Below are positions 6,776-16,043 of a stretch of DNA of 34,581 nt, piece by piece. Below the pieces are notes generated by a model, which worked only from the letters and a program-made list of their open reading frames with translations, made no database searches and was not told where the DNA came from. Both the position numbers and the translations under genes were made by a program. Positions within the stretch are counted from its first letter, which is position 1. Each line of letters starts with the position of its first letter. This DNA comes from Alphaproteobacteria bacterium (GTDB taxonomy: Bacteria > Pseudomonadota > Alphaproteobacteria > Puniceispirillales > Puniceispirillaceae): NCBI GenBank assembly GCA_011524995.1, contig WTJA01000044.1, positions 1-34,581 on the forward strand, written 5' to 3'.

Positions 6776-9418
6776 ATGTCGAGTGTCAAAGATATCAGAT
6801 CAGCTTTTTTGGATTATTTTGTAAAACAAGGACATGCGGAAATCGCATCTAGCCCTCTTGTACCTCAAAATGATCCAACATTGATGTTTACCAATGCTGG
6901 CATGGTGCAGTTTAAAAATGTCTTTACGGGCATGGAGCGTCGTGATTACAGCCGCGCTGTCACCTCTCAGAAATGTGTACGCGCAGGCGGTAAGCATAAT
7001 GACCTTGAAAATGTGGGCTATACAGCGCGTCACCACACGTTTTTTGAGATGTTGGGGAACTTCTCTTTTGGTGATTATTTTAAAGAAAATGCTATTGAGT
7101 TGGCTTGGAACCTGATCACGGGTGAGTTCGCTCTCAATAAAGAGAAACTTCTTGTTACCGTCTATCATGAGGATGAAGAGGCGGCCGCTTTATGGCGTAA
7201 GATTGCCGGCATTTCAGATGACCGTATCATTCGCATCGCTACATCAGATAATTTCTGGTCGATGGGTGACACAGGGCCGTGCGGGCCATGCTCAGAGATT
7301 TTCTATGATCATGGCGAACATATTTTCGGGGGCCCTCCAGGCTCACCAGATGAAGATGGCGATCGCTTTATTGAGATTTGGAATTTGGTCTTTATGCAAT
7401 TTGAGCAGACCGAAACAGAGCGTTTGTCTCTGCCAAAGCCCTCTATCGATACTGGTATGGGCCTAGAGCGGATTGCCGCCGTATTACAAGGCCAGCATGA
7501 TAATTATGATATTGATTTGATGCGGTCTTTAATTGAGAGCTCAGCGCACCATTCTCAAACTGACCCGGATGGTGACTTTAAAACATCTCACCGCGTCGTG
7601 GCCGACCATTTGCGGTCTGCTGGTTTCCTGATTGCTGATGGTGTTTTGCCATCCAATGAGGGGCGCGGCTATGTGTTGCGCCGCATTATGCGACGGGCGA
7701 TGCGCCACCTCCATCAGATGGGGTGCAAGGATCCCGTCATGCATGAATTAGTGCCGACTTTGGTCTCTGAAATGGGTGGCCATTTTGATGAGTTGGTGCG
7801 TGCGCAAAGCCTTATCTCTGAGACGTTGAAGCTTGAAGAGACGAGATTTAAAGAAACTGTCGGACGCGGTATCAAGATCTTGAATGAAGAGGTAGACGGC
7901 AAGGGCGAAGGTGGCACATTAGCAGGTGATAAGGCATTCCGGCTCTATGATACCTATGGCTTCCCTCTCGATTTGACGCAAGATTTCTTGCGTGGTTATG
8001 GCTGGCAAGTGGATGTGGCTGGCTTTGACGAAGCTATGGCGGCGCAAAAAGCAGCTGCGCGTGCTGCCTGGACTGGATCAGGGGGCACAGCCGAACAAGC
8101 GGTGTATCTTGAGCTTGCTGATGCCCATGGGGCGACCGAATTCTTGGGCTATGTTCAAAATACTGCCGAAGCAGAAGTGCAAGCCATGCTAAAAGACGGC
8201 GCTGTTATTGAGGCCGCTGCAACAGGCGACAAGATTGAACTTGTGCTGAATCAAACCTGTTTTTATGGCGAATCTGGTGGCCAGCTAGGTGACACAGGTG
8301 AGGTATCATGGGCGTCAGGCACAGCCCAGGTTACGGATACCACAAAGACAGCGGCGGGATTATTCCTTCATCATGTCGAAATCACCTCAGGCACGCTAGC
8401 AAAGGGTGAGGCCGTTCAGTTGCAGATTGATGATGTACGCCGGTCAATGACACGGGCGAACCACTCAGCGACCCATCTATTGCATGAAGCTTTGCGCGAA
8501 GTGCTAGGCGACCATGTGGCACAGAAAGGCTCCATGGTTGGGCCGGACAGATTGCGTTTTGACTTCTCGCATCAGAAAGCTGTCTCAGATGACGAGCTAG
8601 CAGCGGTAGAAGAGATCGTGAATGAGCGCATCATTATGAATAATGATGTGACAACAAGATTAATGACACCTGATGAAGCAATTGCCGAAGGGGCGCTGGC
8701 CTTATTTGGCGAGAAATATGGCGATGAGGTGCGTGTTGTCTCAATGGGGGGCCCAACTGAGGTTGAAGGGCGTTCGGCATGGTCAGTTGAATTATGTGGC
8801 GGCACACATGTCTCTCGTACAGGTGACATTGCTGTCTTGAAGATTGTATCTGAGAGTGCGGTCGCTGGCGGTGTTCGTCGTATTGAAGCGGTTACCCAAA
8901 AAGGTGCGCGCAAATGGATGACTGAAAAAGATAATCAGCTCTCTGCGGTCGCCCAGCTATTGAAAACAGCACCAGAGCAGGTCGCAGAGCGTGTGGCGGC
9001 CCTGATTGACGACCGCAAAAAGCTCGAAAGAGATATGAGCGAGCTACGCAAAAAGCTGGCCACGGGTGGCGGCGCCGCGCAAGAGGCAGAAACAATAGGC
9101 AACATCCAATTCATCGGCAAAATTCTTGATGATGTTCCGGCTAAGGACTTAAAGCCTATGGCGGATGAATTGAAATCATCAGGCTCTGGACTTGTTATCG
9201 CCCTGATTGCCAGAAGCGATGATAAGGCCAGTCTTGTTGTGAGTGTAAGCGCTGATGCCACTGATAGCTTTAATGCGGTAGACCTTGTAAAAATTGGCTC
9301 ATCTGCATTAGGCGGCAAAGGGGGCGGTGGCCGCCCTGACATGGCGCAAGCTGGTGGCCCAAATGGTGCCGCTGCAGAGGCTGCTCTAACCGCCATCAAA
9401 GAGGCGCTCTCCTCATAA
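6776..9418 (+). CDS. alaS: Alanyl-tRNA synthetase
   Basis: AlaRS attaches alanine to tRNA-Ala. The 880-residue protein has the class II catalytic domain ([37 protein letters not shown]). The editing domain carries zinc-binding [11 protein letters not shown] and [10 protein letters not shown]. The C-terminal DHHA1-type domain ends in the glycine-rich [18 protein letters not shown]. The length is normal. The start ATG at 6776 has AAGGA 11 bases upstream, a rather long spacing. An in-frame TTG at 6752 would add eight residues unlike the family. It lies downstream of recA beyond a terminator and converges with icd across a shared terminator. Confidence 0.97.
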   Translation: MSSVKDIRSAFLDYFVKQGHAEIASSPLVPQNDPTLMFTNAGMVQFKNVFTGMERRDYSRAVTSQKCVRAGGKHNDLENVGYTARHHTFFEMLGNFSFGDYFKENAIELAWNLITGEFALNKEKLLVTVYHEDEEAAALWRKIAGISDDRIIRIATSDNFWSMGDTGPCGPCSEIFYDHGEHIFGGPPGSPDEDGDRFIEIWNLVFMQFEQTETERLSLPKPSIDTGMGLERIAAVLQGQHDNYDIDLMRSLIESSAHHSQTDPDGDFKTSHRVVADHLRSAGFLIADGVLPSNEGRGYVLRRIMRRAMRHLHQMGCKDPVMHELVPTLVSEMGGHFDELVRAQSLISETLKLEETRFKETVGRGIKILNEEVDGKGEGGTLAGDKAFRLYDTYGFPLDLTQDFLRGYGWQVDVAGFDEAMAAQKAAARAAWTGSGGTAEQAVYLELADAHGATEFLGYVQNTAEAEVQAMLKDGAVIEAAATGDKIELVLNQTCFYGESGGQLGDTGEVSWASGTAQVTDTTKTAAGLFLHHVEITSGTLAKGEAVQLQIDDVRRSMTRANHSATHLLHEALREVLGDHVAQKGSMVGPDRLRFDFSHQKAVSDDELAAVEEIVNERIIMNNDVTTRLMTPDEAIAEGALALFGEKYGDEVRVVSMGGPTEVEGRSAWSVELCGGTHVSRTGDIAVLKIVSESAVAGGVRRIEAVTQKGARKWMTEKDNQLSAVAQLLKTAPEQVAERVAALIDDRKKLERDMSELRKKLATGGGAAQEAETIGNIQFIGKILDDVPAKDLKPMADELKSSGSGLVIALIARSDDKASLVVSVSADATDSFNAVDLVKIGSSALGGKGGGGRPDMAQAGGPNGAAAEAALTAIKEALSS

Positions 9419-9460
9419 AGGGGGAGGCCAAGCCTCATCATTAAAATAAGACAAAAGAAA

Positions 9461-9485
9461 AGGCGCTGAAATCAGCGCCTTTTTG
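9461..9485. terminator. Bidirectional terminator between alaS and icd
   Basis: AGGCGCTGA and TCAGCGCCT pair almost without a loop, so a four-base loop is likely in practice. T-runs follow on the plus strand and an A-rich stretch precedes the stem, giving a T-run on the minus strand. It can serve both convergent genes. Confidence 0.88.
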
Positions 9486-9506
9486 ATTTTTTATATCTGG
9501 TGTCTA

Positions 9507-10724
9507 CTACGACGCCATCGCGGCTTTCAGATTTTCATCCAAAGCATCTAAGAACTCATCAGTTGTCAGGAATGGCTGGTCAGCGCCGATCAACAAGGCC
9601 AAATCTTTGGTCATCTTGCCTTTTTCAACCGTCTTGATGCAGACCTCTTCCAATGTGTTGGCGAATTTCTCAACTTCTGGCGTGTTATCGAAGCGCGCAC
9701 GATAGGTAAGGCCTCTTGTCCAGGCAAAGATTGACGCAATTGGGTTTGTTGATGTTTGCTTGCCTTGCTGGTGCTGGCGATAGTGACGTGTCACTGTGCC
9801 ATGCGCTGCTTCAGCTTCAACAGTTTGCCCATCTGGTGTCATCAAAACTGATGTCATCAAGCCAAGCGAGCCAAAGCCTTGTGCGACAGTGTCTGATTGC
9901 ACATCACCATCATAGTTCTTACATGCCCAAACAAAACCGCCATCCCATTTCATGGCACAAGCAACCATATCATCAATGAGGCGGTGCTCATATGTGATGC
10001 CAGCAGCAGCGAACTTCTCTTTAAATTCAGCTTCGAACACTTCTTCAAACAAATCTTTGAAACGACCATCATAGGCCTTCATGATTGTGTTCTTTGTTGA
10101 CAGATAAACTGGCCAGCCAAGGTCAAGACCATAATTCATACAAGCTCTGGCGAAACCACGAATTGACTCATCAAGGTTATACATCGCCATAGCCACGCCG
10201 CCTTCTGGGAAGTCAAACACATTATGTGTTGTGGCAGGGCTGCCATCAGCAGGTTGGAAAGTAAGGGTCAAAGTACCAGCACCTTCAACAACCATATCTG
10301 TGGCGCGATACTGGTCACCAAACGCATGACGGCCAATGACGATAGGACGTGTCCAGCCAGGGACAAGGCGCGGAACGTTAGAACAGATAATCGGCTGTCT
10401 GAATACAGTACCACCTAGAATGTTACGGATTGTCCCATTTGGTGAGCGATACATCTTTTTGAGGTTAAACTCCTCAACGCGCGCTTCATCAGGGGTAATC
10501 GTCGCGCATTTTACGCCAACACGGTGCTCTTTAATAGCGTTTGCAGCATCAATCGTAATTTGGTCATCAGTGGCATCACGAGATTCCATGCCCAAATCGA
10601 AATATTTCAGGTCAATGTCCAGATATGGGAAGATCAATTTATCTTTGATCTTCTGCCAGATAATTCTGGTCATTTCATCGCCGTCCATTTCAACGATTGG
10701 ATTTGCTACTTTAATTTTTGACAT
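9507..10724 (-). CDS. icd: NADP-dependent isocitrate dehydrogenase (homodimeric, eukaryote-like type)
   Basis: This TCA-cycle enzyme converts isocitrate to 2-oxoglutarate and CO2 with NADP+. The 405-residue protein starts with the conserved [16 protein letters not shown]. It shows [18 protein letters not shown] (substrate-binding Ser, Asn and Arg residues), GRHAFGDQY, the metal-binding [11 protein letters not shown], and [12 protein letters not shown] near the NADP site. This is the homodimeric class found in alphaproteobacteria and mitochondria, not the E. coli class. The start ATG at 10724 is preceded by AGGGGA at about eight bases. An in-frame upstream start at 10748 adds eight residues without support. 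It converges with alaS. Confidence 0.97.
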   Translation of the reverse strand: MSKIKVANPIVEMDGDEMTRIIWQKIKDKLIFPYLDIDLKYFDLGMESRDATDDQITIDAANAIKEHRVGVKCATITPDEARVEEFNLKKMYRSPNGTIRNILGGTVFRQPIICSNVPRLVPGWTRPIVIGRHAFGDQYRATDMVVEGAGTLTLTFQPADGSPATTHNVFDFPEGGVAMAMYNLDESIRGFARACMNYGLDLGWPVYLSTKNTIMKAYDGRFKDLFEEVFEAEFKEKFAAAGITYEHRLIDDMVACAMKWDGGFVWACKNYDGDVQSDTVAQGFGSLGLMTSVLMTPDGQTVEAEAAHGTVTRHYRQHQQGKQTSTNPIASIFAWTRGLTYRARFDNTPEVEKFANTLEEVCIKTVEKGKMTKDLALLIGADQPFLTTDEFLDALDENLKAAMAS

Positions 10725-10847
10725 AAGATCTTCCCCTATAGGTAACAATCAGGAGTGGGGCGCTAGCTCTCTGGCAAAGCGCGCAACTGTGTGTCGTCTC
10801 TATAGCGATTTATGACAAAATTTGCAAGTTTTGGAGGTGTTCCTGCG

Positions 10848-11390
10848 CTAAAAATAATCGGAAATGCAGTTTGCCATTTCGTTATATTCATGTGCCCAGA
10901 AAATATCACTGACCTCTGAAGTGTGCACAAATCCCTCATCAGCGATGTGAGATAATAGCTCGCGCATGGGATCCCAATAGCCATGAGGCGAATAGATAAA
11001 GACCGGTCCGGACAATTTGCCTAATTGCCGCCAGGTGAGGACTTCCATCGTTTCATCAAGCGTTCCTAGCCCGCCAGGTAGAATAAGAAACCCATCAGCT
11101 GGCTCATACATAAGCATTTTACGCTCATGCATTGTGGTCGTCACAACCATTTTTGACACACCCTGATGGGCCACTTCGATATCTTCCAAAAATTGCGGGA
11201 TGACGCCCTCAATATAGCCGCCCGCGGCAATAACCCCATCAGCGAAAGCGCCCATCAGGCCGGTGCGTCCGCCCCCATAGATGAAATCAAAACCAGCTTG
11301 TGAGAGAGAGCTCGCAAGTGCAGTAGTTGTTGTTTGAATATCGGCTGTTTTGCCAGCAGCAGCGCCAGCGAAGATGCATAATTTAGGCAT
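10848..11390 (-). CDS. LOG-family protein (TIGR00730), putative nucleotide 5'-monophosphate phosphoribohydrolase
   Basis: A 180-residue Rossmann-like protein of the lysine-decarboxylase-like/LOG family. Characterised members release the free base from cytokinin riboside monophosphates or related nucleotides. The family signatures are GGGRTGLMGAFADG and the active-site motif PGGLGTLDETMEVLTW (PGGxGTxxE). The function in this organism is unknown. Cytokinin production should not be assumed, because many bacteria keep LOG proteins for nucleotide salvage or unknown roles. It lies upstream of icd on the same strand with about 120 bases between them, so co-transcription is uncertain. It is divergent from the LysM gene. 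Confidence 0.9.
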   Translation of the reverse strand: MPKLCIFAGAAAGKTADIQTTTTALASSLSQAGFDFIYGGGRTGLMGAFADGVIAAGGYIEGVIPQFLEDIEVAHQGVSKMVVTTTMHERKMLMYEPADGFLILPGGLGTLDETMEVLTWRQLGKLSGPVFIYSPHGYWDPMRELLSHIADEGFVHTSEVSDIFWAHEYNEMANCISDYF

Positions 11391-11602
11391 ATTTTCTTAA
11401 CTCTTTGTCTTTCATTATCTTTTTATCATCGCTTCAGTGTAAAGCTAGTCATCTTTTTTACCAAATCATTGGGCAAGAGATGGATATAGGGGAATTATGA
11501 TGGCGCTAAATGGCTGAACAAAAGCTAGTAAGAGGCAAAGAACGCTGTTACTCTTTTTATATGAATTAGAGATGTGTGACCAAAGCGGGGGTTCGGGACA
11601 AC

Positions 11603-12745
11603 ATGAAATCATATACTTTGCCAGCCATCATTGCTGCATCAGTGCTAGCGCTCGTAACTTTACTTTACACGCTCATGGCCCCTGTTACCGAAGAGGCCTC
11701 AACTCCGCAATTGGTTGAGGCCACGCCTGTCACAAAAGCACCAGAGGATACAAAGCAAGCTGTTATTGTAACTGAGGCAGAACAAAGCAAAGATAGTGAC
11801 GCCCCACTGCCAGAACTTATTATTGATATTGCCCGTGTTCAACCGGATGGTATGGCTGTCTTTGCCGGCAAAGGCGCGCCAAATGGCACGATTTTCGTTA
11901 CCGAAGCTGGGCAAGTGCTTGCCCAAAACGGCATTGATGATAATGGCCAATGGGTAGTATTGCCTGAAGCACCGCTTTCTGCCGGCGCGCATTTATTAGA
12001 ATTAGAAATGATTACAACTGATGGGCGGCGTGTGCGTGCAGATATCTCGCTCGTGGTTGAGATTTCTGTGACAAAAGATGAAAAGCCGCTTGTGGCGATT
12101 GTACCGCAAAGTGATGACGAAACCCCGCGTATCTTACAGGCGCCAGAAGAGCTGGCGATTGCCGAAGCGCCTTCGTCTGATGTCAGTGAAGACACACCAT
12201 TAAGCGCTAATCCAGAAGTGACCGAAGAAGAAGCAGAAACTGTTGCGGCTTTATTGGGGCAAGAAGATATCTTTATTCAGATTGGGTCGCTTAGCTGGCG
12301 TGATGACACCACGTTGGCCGTTCATGGGGTTGCTAGCGGCGGCGCACGTGTAACAGGCGAGATTGGCAATGTGGCACTCATTAGCGCAGATTTGCCAGAG
12401 ACTGGGCGCTGGACAGTGCTAGCTGATGGCAATCCATTCGCGGCAGGGCCAAACCAAAATTTAACCATTCGCCTGCTGGATGATGAGGGTGATGCGCTCG
12501 CCACCACATCTTTGATGATCTCACAAGATCAATTGCGCTCTGGTTTGGATGGCAGCCTCATGGTTGTGGTTCATAAAGGCGATGCCTTATGGCGCATTGC
12601 CTATCGTAGCTATGGCCGCGGTGTCCGTTATGTTGATATTTTCAAACGCAACCAGGATAAGATCAATGACCCTGATCTCATCTATCCTAATCAGATTTTT
12701 GCCGTACCAGGTGTTGAACAGCCAACGAATGCCCCAACAGAATAG
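11603..12745 (+). CDS. Membrane-anchored LysM protein with Ig-like segments
   Basis: A 380-residue envelope protein. A single hydrophobic segment near the N-terminus (about residues 5-24, LPAIIAASVLALVTLLYTLM) acts as signal anchor. It is followed by an acidic, Pro/Thr-rich linker. Two beta-rich, Ig-like segments begin near PELIIDIARVQPDGMAVFAG and IFIQIGSLSWRDDTTLAVHG. A C-terminal LysM domain (VVHKGDALWRIAYRSYGRG to PDLIYPNQIFAVPG) should bind peptidoglycan from the periplasmic side. The start at 11603 has GGGA close by. A GTG at 11576 would add nine residues and cannot be excluded. The next gene's Shine-Dalgarno overlaps its stop, so the two form an operon. Confidence 0.85.
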   Translation: MKSYTLPAIIAASVLALVTLLYTLMAPVTEEASTPQLVEATPVTKAPEDTKQAVIVTEAEQSKDSDAPLPELIIDIARVQPDGMAVFAGKGAPNGTIFVTEAGQVLAQNGIDDNGQWVVLPEAPLSAGAHLLELEMITTDGRRVRADISLVVEISVTKDEKPLVAIVPQSDDETPRILQAPEELAIAEAPSSDVSEDTPLSANPEVTEEEAETVAALLGQEDIFIQIGSLSWRDDTTLAVHGVASGGARVTGEIGNVALISADLPETGRWTVLADGNPFAAGPNQNLTIRLLDDEGDALATTSLMISQDQLRSGLDGSLMVVVHKGDALWRIAYRSYGRGVRYVDIFKRNQDKINDPDLIYPNQIFAVPGVEQPTNAPTE

Positions 12746-12757
12746 GAGCCAAATCCA

Positions 12758-13396
12758 ATGTCGCCCGTAATTTCAAAGATGACAGCGAGATATCAGCAAA
12801 TTGGCTGGCCTATCAGTGCGCTTGCTGGTCTTTTGGTTATCGGGCTGACATGGCTATCTCTGCCACTTGGCGTGATTGGTTTTATCGGGTTCTTATATTT
12901 GCAACTTTTGGTGCAACAACAAGGTGATTTTTTGCCGTTCGTGGGCACTCTTGATGCCGAGGCGATAGTTGCCCCCATTGAGGGTATAGTCTCATCCATT
13001 GAGCATAAATCAGATGCAATAATCATCACTTTCACAGGGCAAGCTACGTCCTCTCAGATTTGTTATTCGCCGGTTAATGGTGTTGTTGAAGATGTCTTAT
13101 GGATAGATGGAGAATTCACCGAGCCACATGATAATCTGTGGGCGGTTCACGCTGCCCGTCATGAGTGTGTGATTGATATGGGGCGTGATCCTATTATCCT
13201 ATGCCTGATGGGCACAAAATGGACGCGCTATCTCACCTTGTCCTACACACAAGGGCAATCTATCAATCGAGGTGAGCCATGCGGTCTGTCTTTGTTACGC
13301 AGCACAGTGCGCCTCATCATTCCAACGCATTATGATATTGCCGTCCTTGAAGGGCAGCGTGTGCTGGGCGGTCAAACCGTCATAGCAAACCGATGA
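12758..13396 (+). CDS. Phosphatidylserine decarboxylase-like protein lacking catalytic residues
   Basis: A 212-residue membrane protein whose layout follows short (type II) phosphatidylserine decarboxylases. It has an N-terminal GWPISALAGLLVIGL hairpin of two membrane segments (about 16-52), then a beta-rich domain with APIEGIVSSI, SPVNGVVEDVLWIDGEF and EGQRVLGGQTVIA. The residues needed for self-cleavage and decarboxylation are not there. SPADG reads APIEG (Asp to Glu75), the catalytic His region reads SSQICYSP, and the cleavage Gly-Ser reads Arg181-Ser182 (LLRSTVRL). It is therefore probably not a self-processing decarboxylase. AGGAG nine bases before the ATG supports the start. It overlaps the next gene by ATGA, where active psd genes usually sit with pssA. 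Confidence 0.75.
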   Translation: MSPVISKMTARYQQIGWPISALAGLLVIGLTWLSLPLGVIGFIGFLYLQLLVQQQGDFLPFVGTLDAEAIVAPIEGIVSSIEHKSDAIIITFTGQATSSQICYSPVNGVVEDVLWIDGEFTEPHDNLWAVHAARHECVIDMGRDPIILCLMGTKWTRYLTLSYTQGQSINRGEPCGLSLLRSTVRLIIPTHYDIAVLEGQRVLGGQTVIANR

Positions 13397-14001
13397 TCGA
13401 TACTAAAATCAGGCAGTTAATTGACGCGCCTTTGCGCCGAATAGGGCAGCGCCTTGTCAGTGTAGGGCTCACAGCTAATCATTTGACCTATATTGGCTTT
13501 TTACTGGGTGTGGCAGCAGGGTGCGCCATCATTCAAGGGGCATTTGGGTGGGCGCTGGCTCTTATTCTTCTCTCGCGTTTGTGTGATGGGCTAGATGGTA
13601 CAGTGGCGTGCCTGACGGGCCCCACTGATAGGGGCGCCTTTCTAGATATCAGTCTCGATTTCCTATTCTATGCGTTTATCCCTCTCTCTTTTGCCATCTA
13701 TGACAGCGCCAATGGGCTTGCGGCCGCCTTCTTGTTGTTTTGCTTTATTGGTACCTCTAGCTCTTTTCTGAGTTATGCAGCGATTGCTGAGAAAAGAGGC
13801 CAAACGGCGCAATCGCGCGGAAGCAAAGGCATACGCTATCTTGGTGGGCTCACAGAAGGGGCAGAGACGATTGCTTTTTTATGCCTTATTTGCCTGATAC
13901 CGTCTTACTTCACGCTCTGCGCTTATATATTTGGCGGGTTATGTCTTATCACAATCGCAACAAGGCTCTATCAAGGCTTTATCGATTTTGATGAGGGGTA
14001 G
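13393..14001 (+). CDS. CDP-alcohol phosphatidyltransferase family membrane protein
   Basis: A 202-residue polytopic membrane protein of the CDP-alcohol phosphotransferase family. These enzymes transfer a phosphatidyl group from a CDP-linked donor to an alcohol in lipid synthesis. The signature lies in DGLDGTVACLTG and DRGAFLDISLDF. All four metal-binding Asp residues are present (65, 68, 85, 89), as are both glycines (69, 81). The conserved Ala-Arg reads Ala72-Cys73. About five to six hydrophobic segments are visible. The acceptor alcohol cannot be told. The subfamily, with YLGGLTEG and TATR-like ends, is widespread in alphaproteobacteria and is not clearly PssA or PgsA. Its start overlaps the stop of the decarboxylase-like gene, so translation is probably coupled. 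Confidence 0.85.
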   Translation: MIDTKIRQLIDAPLRRIGQRLVSVGLTANHLTYIGFLLGVAAGCAIIQGAFGWALALILLSRLCDGLDGTVACLTGPTDRGAFLDISLDFLFYAFIPLSFAIYDSANGLAAAFLLFCFIGTSSSFLSYAAIAEKRGQTAQSRGSKGIRYLGGLTEGAETIAFLCLICLIPSYFTLCAYIFGGLCLITIATRLYQGFIDFDEG

Positions 14002-14087
14002 GTGCCACTTGTCATCTGATGCCAGATGATTACATCACAAAGCAGTAGAGCCTTATGAAAAGACAAGTGAAAAGAGGAGCGAGTGCT

Positions 14088-14495
14088 ATGGCGCCCAAAA
14101 TCACAAAATCAAATCGTGAATGGCAGGAAGAATTAACCCCTGAACAATATCGCGTCACAAGACAGCATGGCACTGAGCGTGCCTTTTCCGGCGAATATTG
14201 GGATAATCACCGAGAGGGGCAATATCGTTGTATTTGCTGTGATGCGCCTCTCTTTCATTCTGAAACAAAATTTGAATCAGGCACGGGTTGGCCCTCTTTC
14301 TATGAGCCATCGCATGACGACCATATTGGCACGAAAACAGATAGAAGCTTTTTCATGAAGCGCACAGAAGTACATTGTAGCCAGTGCGAAGCTCATTTGG
14401 GCCACGTCTTCGAAGATGGTCCGGCGCCAACAGGGCTGCGCTATTGCATTAATTCAGCAAGCTTATCCTTTCAGGATGAGGAAGAGTCCGAATAA
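14088..14495 (+). CDS. msrB: Peptide-methionine (R)-S-oxide reductase
   Basis: MsrB reduces methionine-R-sulfoxide in proteins, repairing oxidative damage with thioredoxin. The 135-residue protein has the two zinc CxxC pairs, CICC and CSQC, the fold motif [13 protein letters not shown], and the catalytic cysteine in [13 protein letters not shown] resolving cysteine at the usual alternate position is not evident. The start ATG at 14088 has AGGAG eight bases upstream. The longer frame from 14055 adds 11 basic residues before a clear Shine-Dalgarno, so I rejected it. The protein is probably cytosolic, with no signal peptide. It may follow the lipid genes in the same transcript, about 90 bases downstream, and ends in a terminator. 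Confidence 0.96.
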   Translation: MAPKITKSNREWQEELTPEQYRVTRQHGTERAFSGEYWDNHREGQYRCICCDAPLFHSETKFESGTGWPSFYEPSHDDHIGTKTDRSFFMKRTEVHCSQCEAHLGHVFEDGPAPTGLRYCINSASLSFQDEEESE

Positions 14496-14500
14496 CGAAA

Positions 14501-14523
14501 AGGCCACCTAATGGTGGCCTTTT
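14501..14523. terminator. Bidirectional terminator between msrB and the EF-hand gene
   Basis: AGGCCACC and GGTGGCCT form an 8-bp stem with a TAAT loop. It is flanked by AAAA on the left and TTTT on the right, so it can end both convergent transcripts. Confidence 0.88.
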
Positions 14524-14553
14524 GCTCTTGGAGGAAATGGGAGGATTGAACTT

Positions 14554-15000
14554 CTAGGAGTCTGTGCTTGGTGATGGCGCAGCTTCATCGTCATGATGAT
14601 ACCCTTTTTTGCCCCATCTTTTATGGCCCTTCATTTTGCGGGGCCATTCGTCACCAGCAATCAGGCCGTTAGCATCTGCATCTAAGGCGGTAAATCGTTC
14701 TGTTGGCTTGGCAAGAAACTCGTCTTGGCTAACGGTGCCATCTTGATTGGCATCAAGCGTGTTAAATAAAGTCGCCGCTCTTGCTGTGAATTCTTCTAAT
14801 GAAATTTGGTCATCATCATTGCTATCTAGCCGGTGCATGCCGCGCATGCCTTTTTTGCCAGACTTGTCCATCATATAGTCGCCATGGCCATAGCCGTGGT
14901 GATGGTCATGTTTATAGCCGGCATAAACCGCGCCTGATATGATGAGAGACGCAGCGAGAAGCCCGCCGCCAACGATATATTTTTTTCTTGAAGCACGCAT
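14554..15000 (-). CDS. Exported EF-hand protein with a His/Gly/Met-rich segment
   Basis: A 148-residue protein with an N-terminal signal sequence (basic RASRKK, then a hydrophobic stretch to about residue 27, AVYAG), so it is likely periplasmic or membrane-anchored. A His/Gly/Met-rich stretch follows (YKHDHHHGYGHGDYMM, about 29-44) that could bind metal ions. Three EF-hand-type loops come next: DSNDDDQISLEEF, DANQDGTVSQDEF and DADANGLIAGDEW, with the usual Asp/Asn ligands and closing Glu. The likely role is binding Ca2+ or another divalent metal. No enzymatic domain is seen. GGGA about eight bases before the ATG supports the start. It is divergent from the shikimate dehydrogenase-like gene. 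Confidence 0.85.
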   Translation of the reverse strand: MRASRKKYIVGGGLLAASLIISGAVYAGYKHDHHHGYGHGDYMMDKSGKKGMRGMHRLDSNDDDQISLEEFTARAATLFNTLDANQDGTVSQDEFLAKPTERFTALDADANGLIAGDEWPRKMKGHKRWGKKGYHHDDEAAPSPSTDS

Positions 15001-15127
15001 AATTTGGTCCCAATGATAAAAGTGAGTCAGTGTGTGAAGAGAGAAATGCCGCTGATAGGGGAGTATCGTTCGTCATTCGGCTTTGTGAGTGATAAATGAA
15101 CTGACATCACCCTCTTCACATGTGCTA

Positions 15128-15133
15128 TATAAT
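15128..15133 (+). promoter_or_regulatory. Possible -10 element ahead of the aroE-like gene
   Basis: A perfect TATAAT about 105 bases before the gene start. A -35 partner is not clear: TGACAT lies 20 bases upstream, which is too far for a good match. Confidence 0.3.
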
Positions 15134-15236
15134 GCTTGGAAAAAGGCACAAATAGGGCACCTTCTAGACATTTTAGAGGTGTTTTCACGGCTTCGCTGCC
15201 GTAATCTGCTTATGGTGGCATAAAGGAAAAACGCAA

Positions 15237-16043
15237 ATGGCTGTTATCATTGATGGGAAAACGGAATTATTTGGTTGTATCGCGCATCCTACTGCACATG
15301 TACGCGCCCCCTCATTATTCAACCCTCTCTTTGCAGAGCATAATCTAAATCGTGTTATGGTGCCGATGGATATTACGCCAGACGGTTTGGCCTCATCTGT
15401 GGCGGCTTTTAAGGAAATGCCAAATTTTAGAGGTGCCGCTGTTACCATTCCTCATAAAATGACCCTTGCTGCTTTATGCGACGAGCTTGGTGATGTGGCG
15501 CAAATCACAAGTGCGGTGAATGCCGTGGTGATGAAAGACGGAAAATTATGCGGTGATAATTTTGATGGGGCTGGCTTTGTGGCGGGGCTCAAAGGTGAGG
15601 GCAATGACCCAGCAGGGCGCAAGGTTGCGTTGATTGGCGCAGGTGGGGCTGCTCGTGCTATCGCTTATGCTTTATGCTGTGAAGAAATTGAAAGCCTCAC
15701 AGTGCATAATCGCACGCTATCTAAGGCGGAAGATTTGCAGCAAGCGATCACAGCATTTATACCGCAGGCGCCGTTATCCGTAAGTGATAGCACCGATTTT
15801 CATGAATATGATATGATTATTAATGCAACAGCATTAGGGCTATATGAAGGAGATGCACTGCCATGTCAGCTTGATGATGTGTCAAGAGATGTGGTGATTT
15901 GTGATATCATCATGGCCCCTGTTGAGACAGCTTGGTTGAAGCAAGCTAAAGAGCGGGGCCTGCGCTGTCATTATGGTCGGCATATGCTTGATTATCAATT
16001 GGCGTTAATTGGCAAATTTATTGGCGCCACTAGCGCACGCTAG
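15237..16043 (+). CDS. Shikimate dehydrogenase-like oxidoreductase (AroE superfamily)
   Basis: A 268-residue NAD(P)-dependent dehydrogenase of the AroE/YdiB superfamily. The conserved Lys74 in VTIPHKM, Asn95 in SAVNAVV and Asp110 in GDNFDGAGF match the shikimate-site catalytic and binding residues. The dinucleotide-binding loop is LIGAGGAARAIAYAL, and the late Gln is in MLDYQLALIGKF. The N-terminal substrate motif is unusual: HPTAHVRAP stands where AroE has a GxPxxHSxSP pattern, so both serines that hold the shikimate carboxylate are replaced (Val22, Ala24). It is therefore more likely an AroE-like paralogue with another cyclic acid as substrate than the biosynthetic AroE. AAGGA nine bases upstream supports the start. 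Confidence 0.8.
   Translation: MAVIIDGKTELFGCIAHPTAHVRAPSLFNPLFAEHNLNRVMVPMDITPDGLASSVAAFKEMPNFRGAAVTIPHKMTLAALCDELGDVAQITSAVNAVVMKDGKLCGDNFDGAGFVAGLKGEGNDPAGRKVALIGAGGAARAIAYALCCEEIESLTVHNRTLSKAEDLQQAITAFIPQAPLSVSDSTDFHEYDMIINATALGLYEGDALPCQLDDVSRDVVICDIIMAPVETAWLKQAKERGLRCHYGRHMLDYQLALIGKFIGATSAR

Noticed and set aside
8935-9441. Minus-strand open frame of 168 codons opposite the 3' end of alaS
   Set aside because: Its Ala/Ser/Pro-rich composition mirrors the reverse complement of the Gly/Asp-rich AlaRS tail. It also crosses the bidirectional terminator side with no promoter.
10848-11390. Lysine decarboxylase
   Set aside because: Old annotations of this family use that name, but the PGGxGTxxE motif marks a LOG-type protein with no PLP site.
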